The notes: generated by a model from the sequence alone, not told the origin. A stretch of DNA of 64,000 bases from Streptomyces prunicolor NBRC 13075 (GCF_000367365.1 NZ_BARF01000092.1:2528-66527); one strand, 5' to 3'. Shown: positions 1-9,170, counted from the stretch's first letter. A program made the numbers and translations.

Positions 1-342
1 CCGAAGGGACTGGACGCCGCCCTGCGCGACGTCCAGCGCAAGAAGGCCAGCGTCATCGCGGATGCCGCCGAGCGCGCCCGGCGCGGCCAGGTCGACTCCG
101 AGGCCGACTCGATCGAGTACCAGGACATCAAGTCCCGCGAGCGCCAGCTCATCGCGGGCCACGCGGATGTCGCCCTGACCGGCCTGCTGACCGTCTCGGC
201 CGACAGCGAGGAGGAACTGCGTTCCGCCTGCGCGGTCGTGGAGACCGCGGCCGTCGGCGCCCAGCTCGACCTGAGGCCGCTCACCTGGCAGCAGGCCGAA
301 GCGTTCACCGCCGCCGCCATGCCGCTCGCCCTCGCCGCCTGA
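1..342 (+). CDS. SCO6880-like conjugation protein, C-terminal part
   Basis: The reading frame is open from the window edge and ends in a TGA at 340-342, giving 113 residues of a C-terminus. The fragment is an alpha/beta-type sequence (ending ...AFTAAAMPLALAA) resembling the last part of SCO6880-like proteins, which in actinobacterial conjugative elements sit directly upstream of a VirB4-type ATPase. That neighbour is present 500 bp downstream, which is the main support for the assignment. The start and most of the protein lie outside the window. Confidence 0.6.
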   Translation, partial: PKGLDAALRDVQRKKASVIADAAERARRGQVDSEADSIEYQDIKSRERQLIAGHADVALTGLLTVSADSEEELRSACAVVETAAVGAQLDLRPLTWQQAEAFTAAAMPLALAA

Positions 343-375
343 CGCAGGCCGATCTCCCGCCGAAAGAGCACCCTC

Positions 376-828
376 ATGTCCCGCACTCCCAGCCCGACGC
401 CGCAGGACTTCGTGCCCTTCGCCACCGCCGCGCTCGACTTCCACCGCGCGCTCAACATCCCGGGCGGCCCCCTGGTCACCACGCGCGCCGAGTTGGACGC
501 CCTGCACTCCCATCTCGTCTCACTGCACGGTCTGCTCGACGCCCATACCGGCCGCACCGGACACCTCGCCCCGGCCGAGGGCGACCACCTCCACGCCGCC
601 CGCACGCGGATCTGGCAGGCCGCCGACCACATCCACTCCGCCTACCACGCGGCACCCCGCCCGGACTCCGACGAGGTGCCCGGCCGCGAGGCGTGCCAGG
701 CACAACTGCCCGAAGGCGCACCGGAGTTGACGATCTGCCAGCGCCATCAGCGAACCGCGCACCTGGTGCGCCGCCGCACCACCCCGGCTGACCTGTACGC
801 GCCGTTCACCGGCCTCGTCCGTCGCTGA
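376..828 (+). CDS. Conserved hypothetical protein (possibly DUF6238)
   Basis: A 150-residue soluble protein that begins 33 bp after the previous stop, so very likely in the same operon. It has an alpha-helical middle rich in His and Leu, a CQ and a CQRHQR segment, and an Arg-rich end. The pattern resembles small Streptomyces proteins of the DUF6238 type found between SCO6880-like and VirB4-like genes, but I am recalling that rather than proving it. No catalytic motif, signal peptide or membrane segment is visible. Function unknown. Confidence 0.6.
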   Translation: MSRTPSPTPQDFVPFATAALDFHRALNIPGGPLVTTRAELDALHSHLVSLHGLLDAHTGRTGHLAPAEGDHLHAARTRIWQAADHIHSAYHAAPRPDSDEVPGREACQAQLPEGAPELTICQRHQRTAHLVRRRTTPADLYAPFTGLVRR

Positions 829-856
829 CCCGCCTTTTCTGTCTGGAGAACTGTTC

Positions 857-2362
857 ATGCCCCGCACCCGCGCCAGTGCCTCTCCCCTGTTCGTCCCCCG
901 CAAGACATCCCGCGCCGAGCAGCGGGCCGCTCGCGCCGGTTTCGCCGCAGCCCGCCACAAGGCCCGCCGCGCCACCGCCCCGCCGAAGCACCGCGCCGAG
1001 CAGGCCCTCGACCCGCAACTGCGGCCGGCCTACCCGCTGTCCGGACGCCCCGGCCCCTCCTCCGCTCGGGGCGGCAAACTCAGCCTGCCCGCCCACCGGA
1101 TGACCACCGCCACCGTCTCCGGGGCCTACCCCTTCCTCGCCGAGGGCGGCCTCGGCGCGGAGGGCATCTTCATCGGCAGGGACGTACACGCCGAAGCCGC
1201 CTTCTGCTACGACCCGTTCTCCCTCTACAGCAGCGGCCGGATCGAGGGCTTCACCAACCCCAACGCCGTCCTGGCCGGGATCATCGGCATGGGCAAGAGT
1301 GCGCTGGCCAAGTCCATCGCCACCCGGGCGATCGCCCACGGCTACCGGGTCTACGTTCCCTGCGATCCCAAGGGAGAGTGGACGCCCGTCGCCCAGGCCC
1401 TCGGCGGCTACAGCATCGCGCTCGGCCCGGGACTCCCCGGCAGGCTCAACCCCCTGGACGCACCGGCGCGACCTGCCTCGGTGAGCGAAGGCGATTGGTC
1501 GACCGAGGTCCGCAAGCGCCGCCTCCTGCTCCTGGCAGCCCTGGCCCGCACCGTGCTGAAGCGCGATCTGATGCCGATGGAGCACACCGCCCTGGACCTC
1601 GCGCTCGACTTGGTCGTCGCCGAGGCCGACGCCGACGGCACGGTGCCGCTGCTCGGCGACATCGCGCACGCCCTCGGCTCCCCCGAGCGTCTCGACCGCG
1701 CCCTTGGCGACCAAGCCGGACGCATGGGGCCCGCCGCACAGGACCTCGCTCACGCCCTGCGCCGTCTCGTGCACGGCGACCTGAGCGGCATGTTCGACGC
1801 CCCCTCGACCGTGGCCTTCGACCCGACCACCCCCATGCTGTCCATCGACCTCTCCCGCCTCGGCGGCTCCGGCGACGACACCGCCCTGGTCTTGGCGATG
1901 ACCTGCGCGAGCGCGTGGATGGAGTCCGCGCTCGCCGACCCGGACGGCGGCCGACGGTGGGTGATCTACGACGAGGCCTGGCGGGTGATGCGGCACGTCG
2001 GCCTGCTGGAGCGCATGCAGTCCCAGTGGAAGCTCTCCCGTGGCCTCGGCATCGCCAACCTCATGGTCATCCACCGCCTCAGCGACCTGCTCAGCGCGGG
2101 CGACGCGGGCTCACGCGGCCGGGTACTGGCCGAGGGCCTCCTGGCCGACTGCTCCACCCGCATCATCTACCGCCAGGAACCCGACCAACTCGCCGCTGCC
2201 GCCTCGCTGTTGGGCCTGACCGGTGTCGAGACACAGGCGGTGTCCGCCCTGACCAAGGGCCGGGGCCTGTGGAAGGTCGCGGGCCGCAGCTTCATCACCC
2301 AGCACATCCTGCACCCGGCCGAACGCGAGCTGTTCGACACCGACGCCCGCATGGCCGCCTAG
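857..2362 (+). CDS. VirB4/TraC-type conjugation ATPase
   Basis: 501 residues. After a basic N-terminal region there is a P-loop at about residues 143-149 (GMGKSAL in context AGIIGMGKSALAKS), a DPKGEW motif near 170, and a Walker B strand ending VIYDEAW near 368-374. DPKGEW plus DEAW is characteristic of the VirB4/TraG/FtsK-HerA ATPase group, and the position beside an SCO6880-like gene supports the VirB4 role: energizing assembly of a type IV-like mating channel at the membrane. It is short compared with proteobacterial VirB4 (about 800 residues) because the N-terminal domain is largely missing, which is usual for the Streptomyces versions. The ATG start is preceded by GGAGA. Confidence 0.85.
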   Translation: MPRTRASASPLFVPRKTSRAEQRAARAGFAAARHKARRATAPPKHRAEQALDPQLRPAYPLSGRPGPSSARGGKLSLPAHRMTTATVSGAYPFLAEGGLGAEGIFIGRDVHAEAAFCYDPFSLYSSGRIEGFTNPNAVLAGIIGMGKSALAKSIATRAIAHGYRVYVPCDPKGEWTPVAQALGGYSIALGPGLPGRLNPLDAPARPASVSEGDWSTEVRKRRLLLLAALARTVLKRDLMPMEHTALDLALDLVVAEADADGTVPLLGDIAHALGSPERLDRALGDQAGRMGPAAQDLAHALRRLVHGDLSGMFDAPSTVAFDPTTPMLSIDLSRLGGSGDDTALVLAMTCASAWMESALADPDGGRRWVIYDEAWRVMRHVGLLERMQSQWKLSRGLGIANLMVIHRLSDLLSAGDAGSRGRVLAEGLLADCSTRIIYRQEPDQLAAAASLLGLTGVETQAVSALTKGRGLWKVAGRSFITQHILHPAERELFDTDARMAA

Positions 2363-2392
2363 CCCATGCCTGCCATCGAAGGGAGTTGGGAC

Positions 2393-2857
2393 ATGGCGTC
2401 ATCTGTATCGCGGGCAGACCAGCGAGTGCACAGGGAAGGCCAGGCCGTCAGCCCGGGCACCGCCGCTCCGGCCGTCGACTGGAACGACCGGCTCGCCACC
2501 GCCCGGCCCGAGGAGTTCTCCGAGCTGTTCCACCAGGCGATCACGGAGGACTTCGGCGCGGTGGCCCGGCTGCACCAGATGCTCGAAACCGCCTCTCAGT
2601 GGTGCCGCGCGAACGGCGCCCGCGGCAGTGCCGTCGAGCTGGACGTCCTCGCCGACCGCCTGACCGACCTCGGCGAAGAGCTGCACCTCGTGGGAGAGGC
2701 CGTGGGCCAGGAGATCCACGCCCGCTCGCGTCGAACGGCAGCAGCCGCCCGTCTCTCCCCCGCCGTGTCAGTCCGCGGGACTTTCGTCGGTCGGCAGAGC
2801 GAGGCTCCTGCTCCTCTCCCACCGAACACCCTCCGCTCACTGCCGCGTTCGCGGTGA
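2393..2857 (+). CDS. Hypothetical helical protein with RSR-ending tail
   Basis: 154 residues when started at the ATG at 2393, which has the good ribosome site AAGGGAG at 2379-2385; an in-frame ATG at 2366 has none. The body (WNDRLATARPEEFSELF...) is predicted helical and acidic. The last 35 residues change to a Pro/Ala/Ser-rich basic tail beginning RRTAAAARLSPAVS and ending PRSR, one of the similar tails found on many proteins of this element. No enzyme motif is visible; function unknown. Confidence 0.7.
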   Translation: MASSVSRADQRVHREGQAVSPGTAAPAVDWNDRLATARPEEFSELFHQAITEDFGAVARLHQMLETASQWCRANGARGSAVELDVLADRLTDLGEELHLVGEAVGQEIHARSRRTAAAARLSPAVSVRGTFVGRQSEAPAPLPPNTLRSLPRSR

Positions 2858-2883
2858 ACACCGGCACAGGAACGAGGACAACC

Positions 2884-3573
2884 GTGCCCACCCCTCCCGC
2901 TTCCCACGAAACCCAGCCGTCGGTGAGCACCGACCCCCTGGCGTGGCGCCGGCACATCCCGGCTCTGGCCTCCGCCGCTGCCGGCATCAGGCAAGCCTCC
3001 AATGCCTGGGACGCGGTCTCGGACTCCTTCTGCGACCACGACGGCTGGCCCACCTACGAGGAGGACTATGCGGACGGCAAGGTGACACGCGACGCCGAAG
3101 CGTGGAAACACGTCGAGGTCTTCCTCGCCCACGGCCCCGAGGTCCTGGCCGGTGTCCGCAACGCCGCCAGCGGCGCCGACTACGTCGAGGGACCAATCAG
3201 CAACGACCTCCGGCGGCTGCGCGGAATCGACACCACCCTCGAACGAGCAGGCCAGATTCAACACGAGTGGGACCAGGTCATGGCCCTTATGGAGGGCTCG
3301 CAACCCGGCTCACTGGAGCTCTATGAGAGCCGGGCCAAGGAGATCCGCAACTCCGAAGGCTGGCACCACGCGGACGAGCTGTCCTTCCAGGGCCCGGCGC
3401 TTGTTCGGGCTGCCGACTACCTGGCCAACCGGATGGATGCCGACCGGCTTTCGCAGACCGACCGCGTCCAGGTCGCCCTCGCTCGATCCGCCTCCGGCGA
3501 CCGCGCGGTCCTGCCTGCTTCCCCGTCCGCGCCCGCAGTGCCGAACCCGCCGGTCCCTCGCCGGTCCCGCTGA
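2884..3573 (+). CDS. Hypothetical acidic helical protein with shared C-terminal tail
   Basis: 229 residues from a GTG at 2884 preceded by GAGG. The body is acidic and helical (FCDHDGWPTYEEDYADGK, VEVFLAHGPEVLAG) with no recognised domain. The C-terminus switches to a low-complexity basic segment starting DRVQVALARSASGD and ending RRSR, matching the tails on neighbouring genes. It follows the previous gene by 26 bp and is probably co-transcribed. Function unknown; a structural or substrate protein of the conjugation apparatus is possible but is inference only. Confidence 0.65.
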   Translation: MPTPPASHETQPSVSTDPLAWRRHIPALASAAAGIRQASNAWDAVSDSFCDHDGWPTYEEDYADGKVTRDAEAWKHVEVFLAHGPEVLAGVRNAASGADYVEGPISNDLRRLRGIDTTLERAGQIQHEWDQVMALMEGSQPGSLELYESRAKEIRNSEGWHHADELSFQGPALVRAADYLANRMDADRLSQTDRVQVALARSASGDRAVLPASPSAPAVPNPPVPRRSR

Positions 3574-3709
3574 CGTTGTTAGCACCGATCTGCGGCGCGG
3601 CCCAACCGGCCGATCGCCGGATCCTCGTGGAACGCCACCACCTCGACCCGCCCCCCACTCCGCGCCTCACGCCCTCAACCGCTGGAGTACCCGGCCACGG
3701 AGAACACTC

Positions 3710-4288
3710 ATGCACGCCGATCAACCCCTGGTCACCATCCAGCAGGAGGGCTCAGCCATCACCACGCGGACCAGCGGACCTCCACCCCAGCACGCCGCCG
3801 ACTCTCCGGAACGAGAACACGGATACGGACACCTCACCGCGCTCCTGCGCCAACGCGGCCTGAAGTGCACCGTCGAGTACGGCCTCAGCGACTACATCGT
3901 CTATGCCCAACTCCCCGACGGCAGCTCGCTGTTGATCTCGCCGCCCCAGGAACCGCCTACCGATCACCCACCCGGGCACCCCGAGAGCTGGATGGTGACC
4001 CGCGCGCACCCCGACAACTCCGCAATTCACGAAGTGCTCTACGACTCGGAACCCGACGGCCCCCAAGCCCGGCACGGTGGCAGCGTCCCGAGCCTGCTCA
4101 CCGCCATCGACGCGCGCCTGGATCAACTCGGTGTGCCTCGACGGGCGGAAGCTGCCTCACCGCGAGTGAGTGCTGCTCTCGCGCCCTCGCCGTCCGCCCA
4201 GCGCACGGTCCCAGCCCACCTTCCAGCGGCCCCGTCCGCCCGCCCGACGCTGCCGCCCACCCATCCCTCGTCCGCAGCCGCTCGCTGA
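3710..4288 (+). CDS. Hypothetical protein (DUF317-like fold?) with shared C-terminal tail
   Basis: 192 residues from the ATG at 3710. The middle (residues about 35-140) contains IVYAQLPDGSSLLISPPQ and ESWMVTRAHPDNSAIHEVLYDSEP, a beta-rich arrangement reminiscent of the DUF317-type proteins encoded at 32 and 34 kb, but too divergent for a firm call. The last 45 residues are a Pro/Ala-rich tail starting PRVSAALAPSPSAQ. 136 bp of apparently non-coding sequence precede it. Function unknown. Confidence 0.6.
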   Translation: MHADQPLVTIQQEGSAITTRTSGPPPQHAADSPEREHGYGHLTALLRQRGLKCTVEYGLSDYIVYAQLPDGSSLLISPPQEPPTDHPPGHPESWMVTRAHPDNSAIHEVLYDSEPDGPQARHGGSVPSLLTAIDARLDQLGVPRRAEAASPRVSAALAPSPSAQRTVPAHLPAAPSARPTLPPTHPSSAAAR

Positions 4289-4385
4289 CCGCGTCCCGCC
4301 CAGGAGTCCTCCATGTCCCTCACCAGCAGAACCATCCCGGCCCTCGACCGCCCTGCTCCCCGAGCCCGCACAGGATGGATCAGCC

Positions 4386-5159
4386 ATGCCCGCCCCCGAT
4401 CACGACTCGCGTCCCGACGTCGCAGTCGGCCACCACCCCGACTACGGCATCGTCGCCGCGAACCCCAAGCAACTTGCCGCCAGCACATGGATGTTGAAGC
4501 GTCTCGACTTCCATCCCGTCCCGGGCCGGCCGACGCTGTACGCACTGACCGACCAACAGCGTGACGGACAGGAGCGTGCCACCCGGGCCGTCGCGCTGCT
4601 GCGCAAGGCCGACTACCACGTTGATGCGGACGCCGCGTTCGACCCCTCACTCGCCTCCGAGGCACCTGCCACCCGTCACCAGCTTCCGCACGCAGAAGCA
4701 GACATCGCGTTCGCCGAGCATCCACAACTCGGCATCGTCGCATCCGCCGGCCACCGCTTCTCCGCGACCGGCGGCCGACTCGCCCTGCTGGACGAGGGCT
4801 GGCGGCACGATCCGAACGCGGGCGTCTACACCCTGCCCACCGCCATCGGGCGCACCGAAGCCTTGAGGAAGGTCGCCGACGTCACGTCGTCGATGCACCG
4901 GGCCGGCCTCCGAGCCGTAGCGGAACCCCTCCTCGCCCAGGACCTGGCGCCCTATCGGCAACCTGCGTCCACGCCGGCCGCACCCCGCGAACGCGGCCAA
5001 GGGCCCACCACCGGCAAGTTCTCCATCAGCGTGGCCGCGCTCGCCGTCAGCCCAGCCCGCGACGGCCTCGCGGACAAGGCGCCGGGTCCCGCTCCCGCCA
5101 CAGCTGCTCCCGCGTCCCGACCGGTCGACCCGCGCATCGCCTTCTCCCGCAACCGCTGA
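4386..5159 (+). CDS. Hypothetical protein with two internal repeats and shared tail
   Basis: 257 residues; the ATG at 4386 lies after AGGATGG. Two copies of a ~80-residue unit are visible: VAVGHHPDYGIVAANPKQL...LDFHPVPGRPTLYAL (about residues 12-90) and IAFAEHPQLGIVASAGHRF...WRHDPNAGVYTLP (about 110-190). Each carries HPxxGIVA, then a Gly/Asp-rich turn and YxL, then a helical segment (ALLRKADYHVDAD / DVTSSMHRAGLRAVAE). So it is an internal duplication of an alpha/beta domain. It ends with a basic tail containing ISVAALAVSPARD and finishing FSRNR. No catalytic residue pattern recognised. Confidence 0.65.
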   Translation: MPAPDHDSRPDVAVGHHPDYGIVAANPKQLAASTWMLKRLDFHPVPGRPTLYALTDQQRDGQERATRAVALLRKADYHVDADAAFDPSLASEAPATRHQLPHAEADIAFAEHPQLGIVASAGHRFSATGGRLALLDEGWRHDPNAGVYTLPTAIGRTEALRKVADVTSSMHRAGLRAVAEPLLAQDLAPYRQPASTPAAPRERGQGPTTGKFSISVAALAVSPARDGLADKAPGPAPATAAPASRPVDPRIAFSRNR

Positions 5160-5397
5160 CCCAACTCCCGTAAGGAGCAGTTCCCATGGCCGTGTTGGTA
5201 CACCCGGCTATCAGAACGTGCGGAAAGGCGAGTCAGGTAGCTGCGGGGCGGTGAGGCCCGCCCTGGAGCATGTCGGCAGTCATTGCCCATCGTTCGTGGT
5301 CCAGCCACGCACCGTTGATGTGCTGGAAGTTCCGGGCCCGCCTCGCCTTCGCCCAACACCCCACCGCTTTCCCGCCACCACCGATAGGAGATCCGCC
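5160..5397 (+). other. Intergenic stretch with an orphan start and 22-codon frame
   Basis: A good ribosome site (TAAGGAG) precedes an ATG at 5186, but that frame ends after 22 codons at 5254. It looks like the beginning of a gene whose body was lost. Nothing else convincing is visible before the next start at 5398. Confidence 0.3.
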
Positions 5398-5765
5398 TTG
5401 CCCGAAGCACCAGCAGAGCCGTTCATGACGATCCGGCACGCCATCACCGGCGAGATCACCACCACCGGCTACAACGCCGCCGCCCGGCGGATCCTGCTCC
5501 AGGACGGCTTCGAAGAGACGCCAGGCTGCGCCTGCCGAGCGACGGAACCCGGTACGGAGCGGACGCACGGGCCTGCTCGGCAGCCAGCGAGCTGCTCGTC
5601 GCCGGCCATCCCCTGCACCTGGACCGAGCCCTCGGTCGGCCGGTGAGCGCCGACAATACGCCCCGGTTGGCCCGGTCGCCGATGTCGGCAAAGTCCGTGA
5701 TCCGCTCCGAGAGCGGCCAGCCTCTTCAGCGCATCGCCAACCCCGCCCGCACCCGCACCTGTTGA
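5398..5765 (+). pseudogene. Small conserved element protein broken by a frameshift
   Basis: The frame starts at a TTG (5398) after TAGGAG and encodes FMTIRHAITGEITTTGYN followed by AARRILLQDGFEET. At about 5521-5527 coding character moves to another frame, which continues LRLPSDGTRYGADAR, then SAASELLVAGHPLHLDRALG, and stops at 5763-5765. The joined product (about 120 residues) resembles the small helical module also found in the relaxase-like protein at 18.4 kb (LLKHAGFQQIEDW...RLPTTTP...LRAARYGVDLD). The annotated frame alone would stop at 5646 with a nonsense tail. Either a real frameshift mutation or an indel in the assembly. Confidence 0.55.
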
Positions 5766-5778
5766 AAGGGGCCTCGTT

Positions 5779-6984
5779 GTGACCACACCCGGAACGCGCA
5801 AGAGTTCAGCGCGCACCAAGGGCGGCGAACTACGGGCCAAGGTGGCCCGCCTGCTGGCCGACCGGCCGGCGGACACGCTCACCATCGGGGACATGGCCAG
5901 GCAGCTGGGCCACTCCCACGGCGCCGTCCGCAACGCCGCCCTCACCCTGGTGCGACGCGGCGAGGCCGACCAAGGCGGAAGGGGACAACCGGAGTTCCGC
6001 GCGAACGCGAAAACCGCCGCAGCCGCGCAGACCGCTGTGATCAGCCCACCGGGCACCCACTCTCCCCGCGCCCAGGCGGCCACGGCCCGCACGACCATTC
6101 CCGCAGCAGCCACGCCCAGGCAGACCGGCCCGATCCGCCGCGCGGGGGGCCAGGTCTACCACCCCCGGGAGCTGGCCGATCTGCCCGATGTCGAGGCGTT
6201 GAATCGCTTGCGCGACGCCGACGTGCCGGTGCTGCTCTACGGCCCTCCGGGCACCGGCAAGACGAGTCTGGTCGAGGCGGCGTTCGAGGACCTGCTCACC
6301 GTCGCCGGTGACGGCGACACCACGGTCGGCGACTTGATCGGCGAGTACACACAGGACGACGCGGGAGGCTACGTCTTCCAGTACGGTCCGCTGGTCACCG
6401 CGATGACCGAGGGCCGCGCCCTGCTGATCGACGATGCCACCTTGATCTCACCGAAGGTCCTGGCGGCGCTGTATCCCGCGATGGACGGGCGCAGGCAGAT
6501 CCAGGTCAAGGCCCACAAGGGCGAGACCATCAAGGCCGAGCCGGGCTTCTACGTGGTGGCGGGCCACAATCCCGGCGTCCACGGTGCGGTTTTGACGGAG
6601 GCGCTCGCGAGCCGGTTCAGCGTGCAGATCCAGATCGGCACGGACTATGACCTCGCCCTGGCGCTGAGGATCGATGCCCGGGTGGTCCGGGTCGCCCGAC
6701 ACCTCGCCCACCAGGTCGAACTCGGCGAGCTGGGCTGGGCCCCCCAACTGCGAGAGCTGCTCAGCTACCAGAAGACCGAGGCCGTCCTCGGCACCAAAGC
6801 CGCGCTCGCGAACCTGGTCGGCATCGCTCCTCTGGAGGATCGCGACGCCGTCGCCGCCGCCGTCATCAAAGCTGCCGGCGTCAAGAAGATCGCGCCCCTC
6901 ACCCTCGGCAAGCAGCTCTCCGCCCCGGCCGTCCGGCAGCCCCCGGGCAGCACCGGCTCCGCGCACCGGGGCCGCTCGCGATGA
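5779..6984 (+). CDS. MoxR-type AAA+ ATPase with N-terminal winged helix
   Basis: 401 residues from a GTG after GAAAGGGG. Residues about 15-75 look like a winged helix (TLTIGDMARQLGHSHGAVRNAALTLV in two pieces), followed by an Ala/Pro-rich linker. The AAA+ core has Walker A GPPGTGKTS near 156-164, Walker B LLIDDATLIS near 217, a GHNPG sensor loop near 260 and an arginine-finger region EALASRFSV near 275. MoxR ATPases act with VWA-domain partners to remodel or insert metals into target complexes. The next gene, overlapping by four bases, encodes exactly such a VWA protein, so the two are a functional pair. The target here is unknown. Confidence 0.85.
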   Translation: MTTPGTRKSSARTKGGELRAKVARLLADRPADTLTIGDMARQLGHSHGAVRNAALTLVRRGEADQGGRGQPEFRANAKTAAAAQTAVISPPGTHSPRAQAATARTTIPAAATPRQTGPIRRAGGQVYHPRELADLPDVEALNRLRDADVPVLLYGPPGTGKTSLVEAAFEDLLTVAGDGDTTVGDLIGEYTQDDAGGYVFQYGPLVTAMTEGRALLIDDATLISPKVLAALYPAMDGRRQIQVKAHKGETIKAEPGFYVVAGHNPGVHGAVLTEALASRFSVQIQIGTDYDLALALRIDARVVRVARHLAHQVELGELGWAPQLRELLSYQKTEAVLGTKAALANLVGIAPLEDRDAVAAAVIKAAGVKKIAPLTLGKQLSAPAVRQPPGSTGSAHRGRSR

Positions 6985-8780
6985 GCGCCCACCACCACGT
7001 CCAGTCCCCCGCCACCACGCCGGACGACGACGCCGACCTCGCGCGATGGGACGACGACGGCGCCCCGCCCGCGCAACCCCGTTCCTCCCCGGACGCGTGG
7101 CTGCGCGTGGGAGCCGAACTCGGCGATCGGCTGGTCGCCCTCTCCGGCCGCCCAGACCTCCTCGTCACCTGCCGCCCCGGCACGCGCAGCGGCGCACCGG
7201 CCGCGTTCTTCCCCACTCTGGGCGAGGTCGAGTTCGACGCCGGCCTGTTCGCCCCGCTCCAGCCCCACGAGATCCATCCGCGGATCGTGGGCGACGAGGA
7301 GCGGTATCCCGCCGCCTGGGGAGTGTTCGTCCACGAGGCCGCGCACGCCGCCCACTCCGTCTGGACGGCACCTGCCGGAGCGAACCCCCGTGTCGTCGAG
7401 GCCGCGCTCCTGCTGGAGGAGAGCCGCGTCGAAGGCGCACACCTGAACCGGCGGCCCACGGACCGCACCTATCTGCGCACCAGTGCCCGAACCCTGGTCA
7501 TGCCCGACACCGCCCACCCCACCCTCCAGGGCATCGAGCACGCCGCCGCCGTGGCGGCCCTGGTCCTCGGCCGCCGTGACGTCGGCATCCTGGACGCCGG
7601 CGAGACCCGGGCCGTCGCCGATCTGTGCGAACAGGTGCTGGGCGCAAACCTGCTGGCCACACTCACCCGCATCTGGACCGCAGCCCACCAGTGCGCCGAC
7701 CACGACGCCACGACCATGCTCGCGCACGCTCAACAATGGTGCGACGCTCTGGACACCGCGGCCCCCGCCCTGCCCGTGCCGGAGAACCTCACCGATCTGC
7801 TGTCCGGCGCCGTGGGGGTCGTCATGGACAGCACGGCAGCCACCGACACCGCCGACCTCGCGGCACAGGCCGCAGCGACCAACGCCATGGCCGCGCAGTC
7901 CAAGGCGCAGGCACAGGACCGCGCCCAGCGGGCCGGCCAGCGACGCAAAGCCGCCGCCACCGCCAAGTCGGTCTTCAACGCCCGTGGCACCACCGTCACC
8001 CCCGACGGCACACCGGCGCCCTACGGCAGCCCGGTCACCGGCACCCGCAGGCCCACCGCCGCCGAGCAGAGTGCCGCCGCGCGCCTGAGCCGCGCCCTGC
8101 GTGCCGCCGCCTACCGCGAGCGGACCGAGGAGCGGACCACCAGCCCCACCCCGCCCGGCCGCCTCAACATGCGCGCGGCCCTCGCCCGCGACGCTCAGCG
8201 CGCAGCCGGGTCGGTCCCCACCGCGGAACCGTTCACCCACACCCGCCGCCGCAACTCCCCCACCCCACCGCTGCGTGTGGGTATCGCCGTCGACGTCTCC
8301 GGCTCCATGCGTGCCGCCTGCGCGCCCGTCGCGTCCGCTGCCTGGATCGTGGCACGCGCAGCAGCCCTGACCGACCCCGACTCCCTCACCGCCACCATCG
8401 CCTACGACAAGCACCTGACCGCATTGACCCGACCCACCCACCGAGCACCAGAGCGCGTGACGACGTTCGATGCCAACGGCGGCCACCACAACCTCGGCGA
8501 CGCCATCGACGCACTCGACCACGGCCTCGAACTCAGCCACCCCGGCGCCGGCCGCCTCCTCGTGATCGTCACCGACGCCCGGTACGGCAACGACGAAACC
8601 ACTCAAGCCGTCACCCGCGTCAAGCAGCTCACGACCGCCGGCTGCGCCGTACTCCAGCTCACCCTCACCGCGAAGTCCCGCCACTTGCCGGGGACCACCT
8701 TGCTGCACCTGCCCCAACCCTCCAGCGCTCCCGTCGCCATCGCCACGGCGGCCACAGACGCCATCCGCAGGACACGCTGA
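6981..8780 (+). CDS. VWA-domain protein with HEAAH motif, MoxR partner
   Basis: 599 residues; ATG overlaps the stop of the MoxR gene (ATGA), indicating coupled translation. The N-terminal part (about 95-160) holds HEAAHAAHS followed by LLLEESRVEG, the HExxH...E spacing of zinc-dependent proteins. The middle is a long Ala-rich charged linker (about 290-410). The C-terminal VWA domain has a MIDAS motif DVSGSM near 440, a second metal-ligand region near 500 and VTDARYGND near 535. Metallopeptidase-like plus VWA in one chain resembles CobT-type partners of MoxR ATPases. Activity of the HEAAH site is inference. Confidence 0.8.
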   Translation: MSAHHHVQSPATTPDDDADLARWDDDGAPPAQPRSSPDAWLRVGAELGDRLVALSGRPDLLVTCRPGTRSGAPAAFFPTLGEVEFDAGLFAPLQPHEIHPRIVGDEERYPAAWGVFVHEAAHAAHSVWTAPAGANPRVVEAALLLEESRVEGAHLNRRPTDRTYLRTSARTLVMPDTAHPTLQGIEHAAAVAALVLGRRDVGILDAGETRAVADLCEQVLGANLLATLTRIWTAAHQCADHDATTMLAHAQQWCDALDTAAPALPVPENLTDLLSGAVGVVMDSTAATDTADLAAQAAATNAMAAQSKAQAQDRAQRAGQRRKAAATAKSVFNARGTTVTPDGTPAPYGSPVTGTRRPTAAEQSAAARLSRALRAAAYRERTEERTTSPTPPGRLNMRAALARDAQRAAGSVPTAEPFTHTRRRNSPTPPLRVGIAVDVSGSMRAACAPVASAAWIVARAAALTDPDSLTATIAYDKHLTALTRPTHRAPERVTTFDANGGHHNLGDAIDALDHGLELSHPGAGRLLVIVTDARYGNDETTQAVTRVKQLTTAGCAVLQLTLTAKSRHLPGTTLLHLPQPSSAPVAIATAATDAIRRTR

Positions 8781-8924
8781 GACGACGAGAAGGCGGAAGC
8801 GTCCCCGAGACCACCGCCAAGCACTCCAGACCACCTCCGTCCGCCGCATGAATCGCGCATCTGATGCACGGCCCTCCGCAACGACGCAGGCCACCACCCC
8901 AACCGCCAACGAAAGGCACTCGAT

Positions 8925-9105
8925 TTGAAGCCCCAGACCAGCAGCCCGACCTCGAACGTAACGCCCATCAAACGGAATTCCCCGGGGGTCCCTCAGAAGT
9001 GGACTGTCGAGCACCGTTGCGGCCACGAGGTCGTCCATGATCTGTCCGACCGGCCCGCCGACCGGCGGGCCGGGTTCGCACGCTGGCTCGCCGAGCGCGA
9101 CTGCT
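8925..9105 (+). pseudogene. 5' part of a conserved small gene cut by a transposable element
   Basis: A TTG start at 8925 (AAGG eight bases upstream) opens a frame encoding about 60 residues, including WTVEHRCGHEVVHDLSD and AGFARWLAERDC. This pattern, with a possible zinc site CGH...C, matches the N-terminus of a small Streptomyces protein whose remainder lies 5.4 kb away at 14486-14854. The frame continues into the recombinase gene and makes an artificial fusion. Joining the two halves at the shared CGACTGCT gives one uninterrupted frame of about 181 residues. Confidence 0.75.
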
Positions 9106-9170
9106 CTGTTAACTGCACCATCCTCGCCTCGTTGGTCACGGTGTTACATGCCGCGATCAGGGAGCAAGTG

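Noticed and set aside
6765-9038. 757-codon open frame on the minus strand
   Set aside because: It is antisense to the MoxR/VWA genes, Gly/Arg/Val-rich with no domain; a GC-content artefact.
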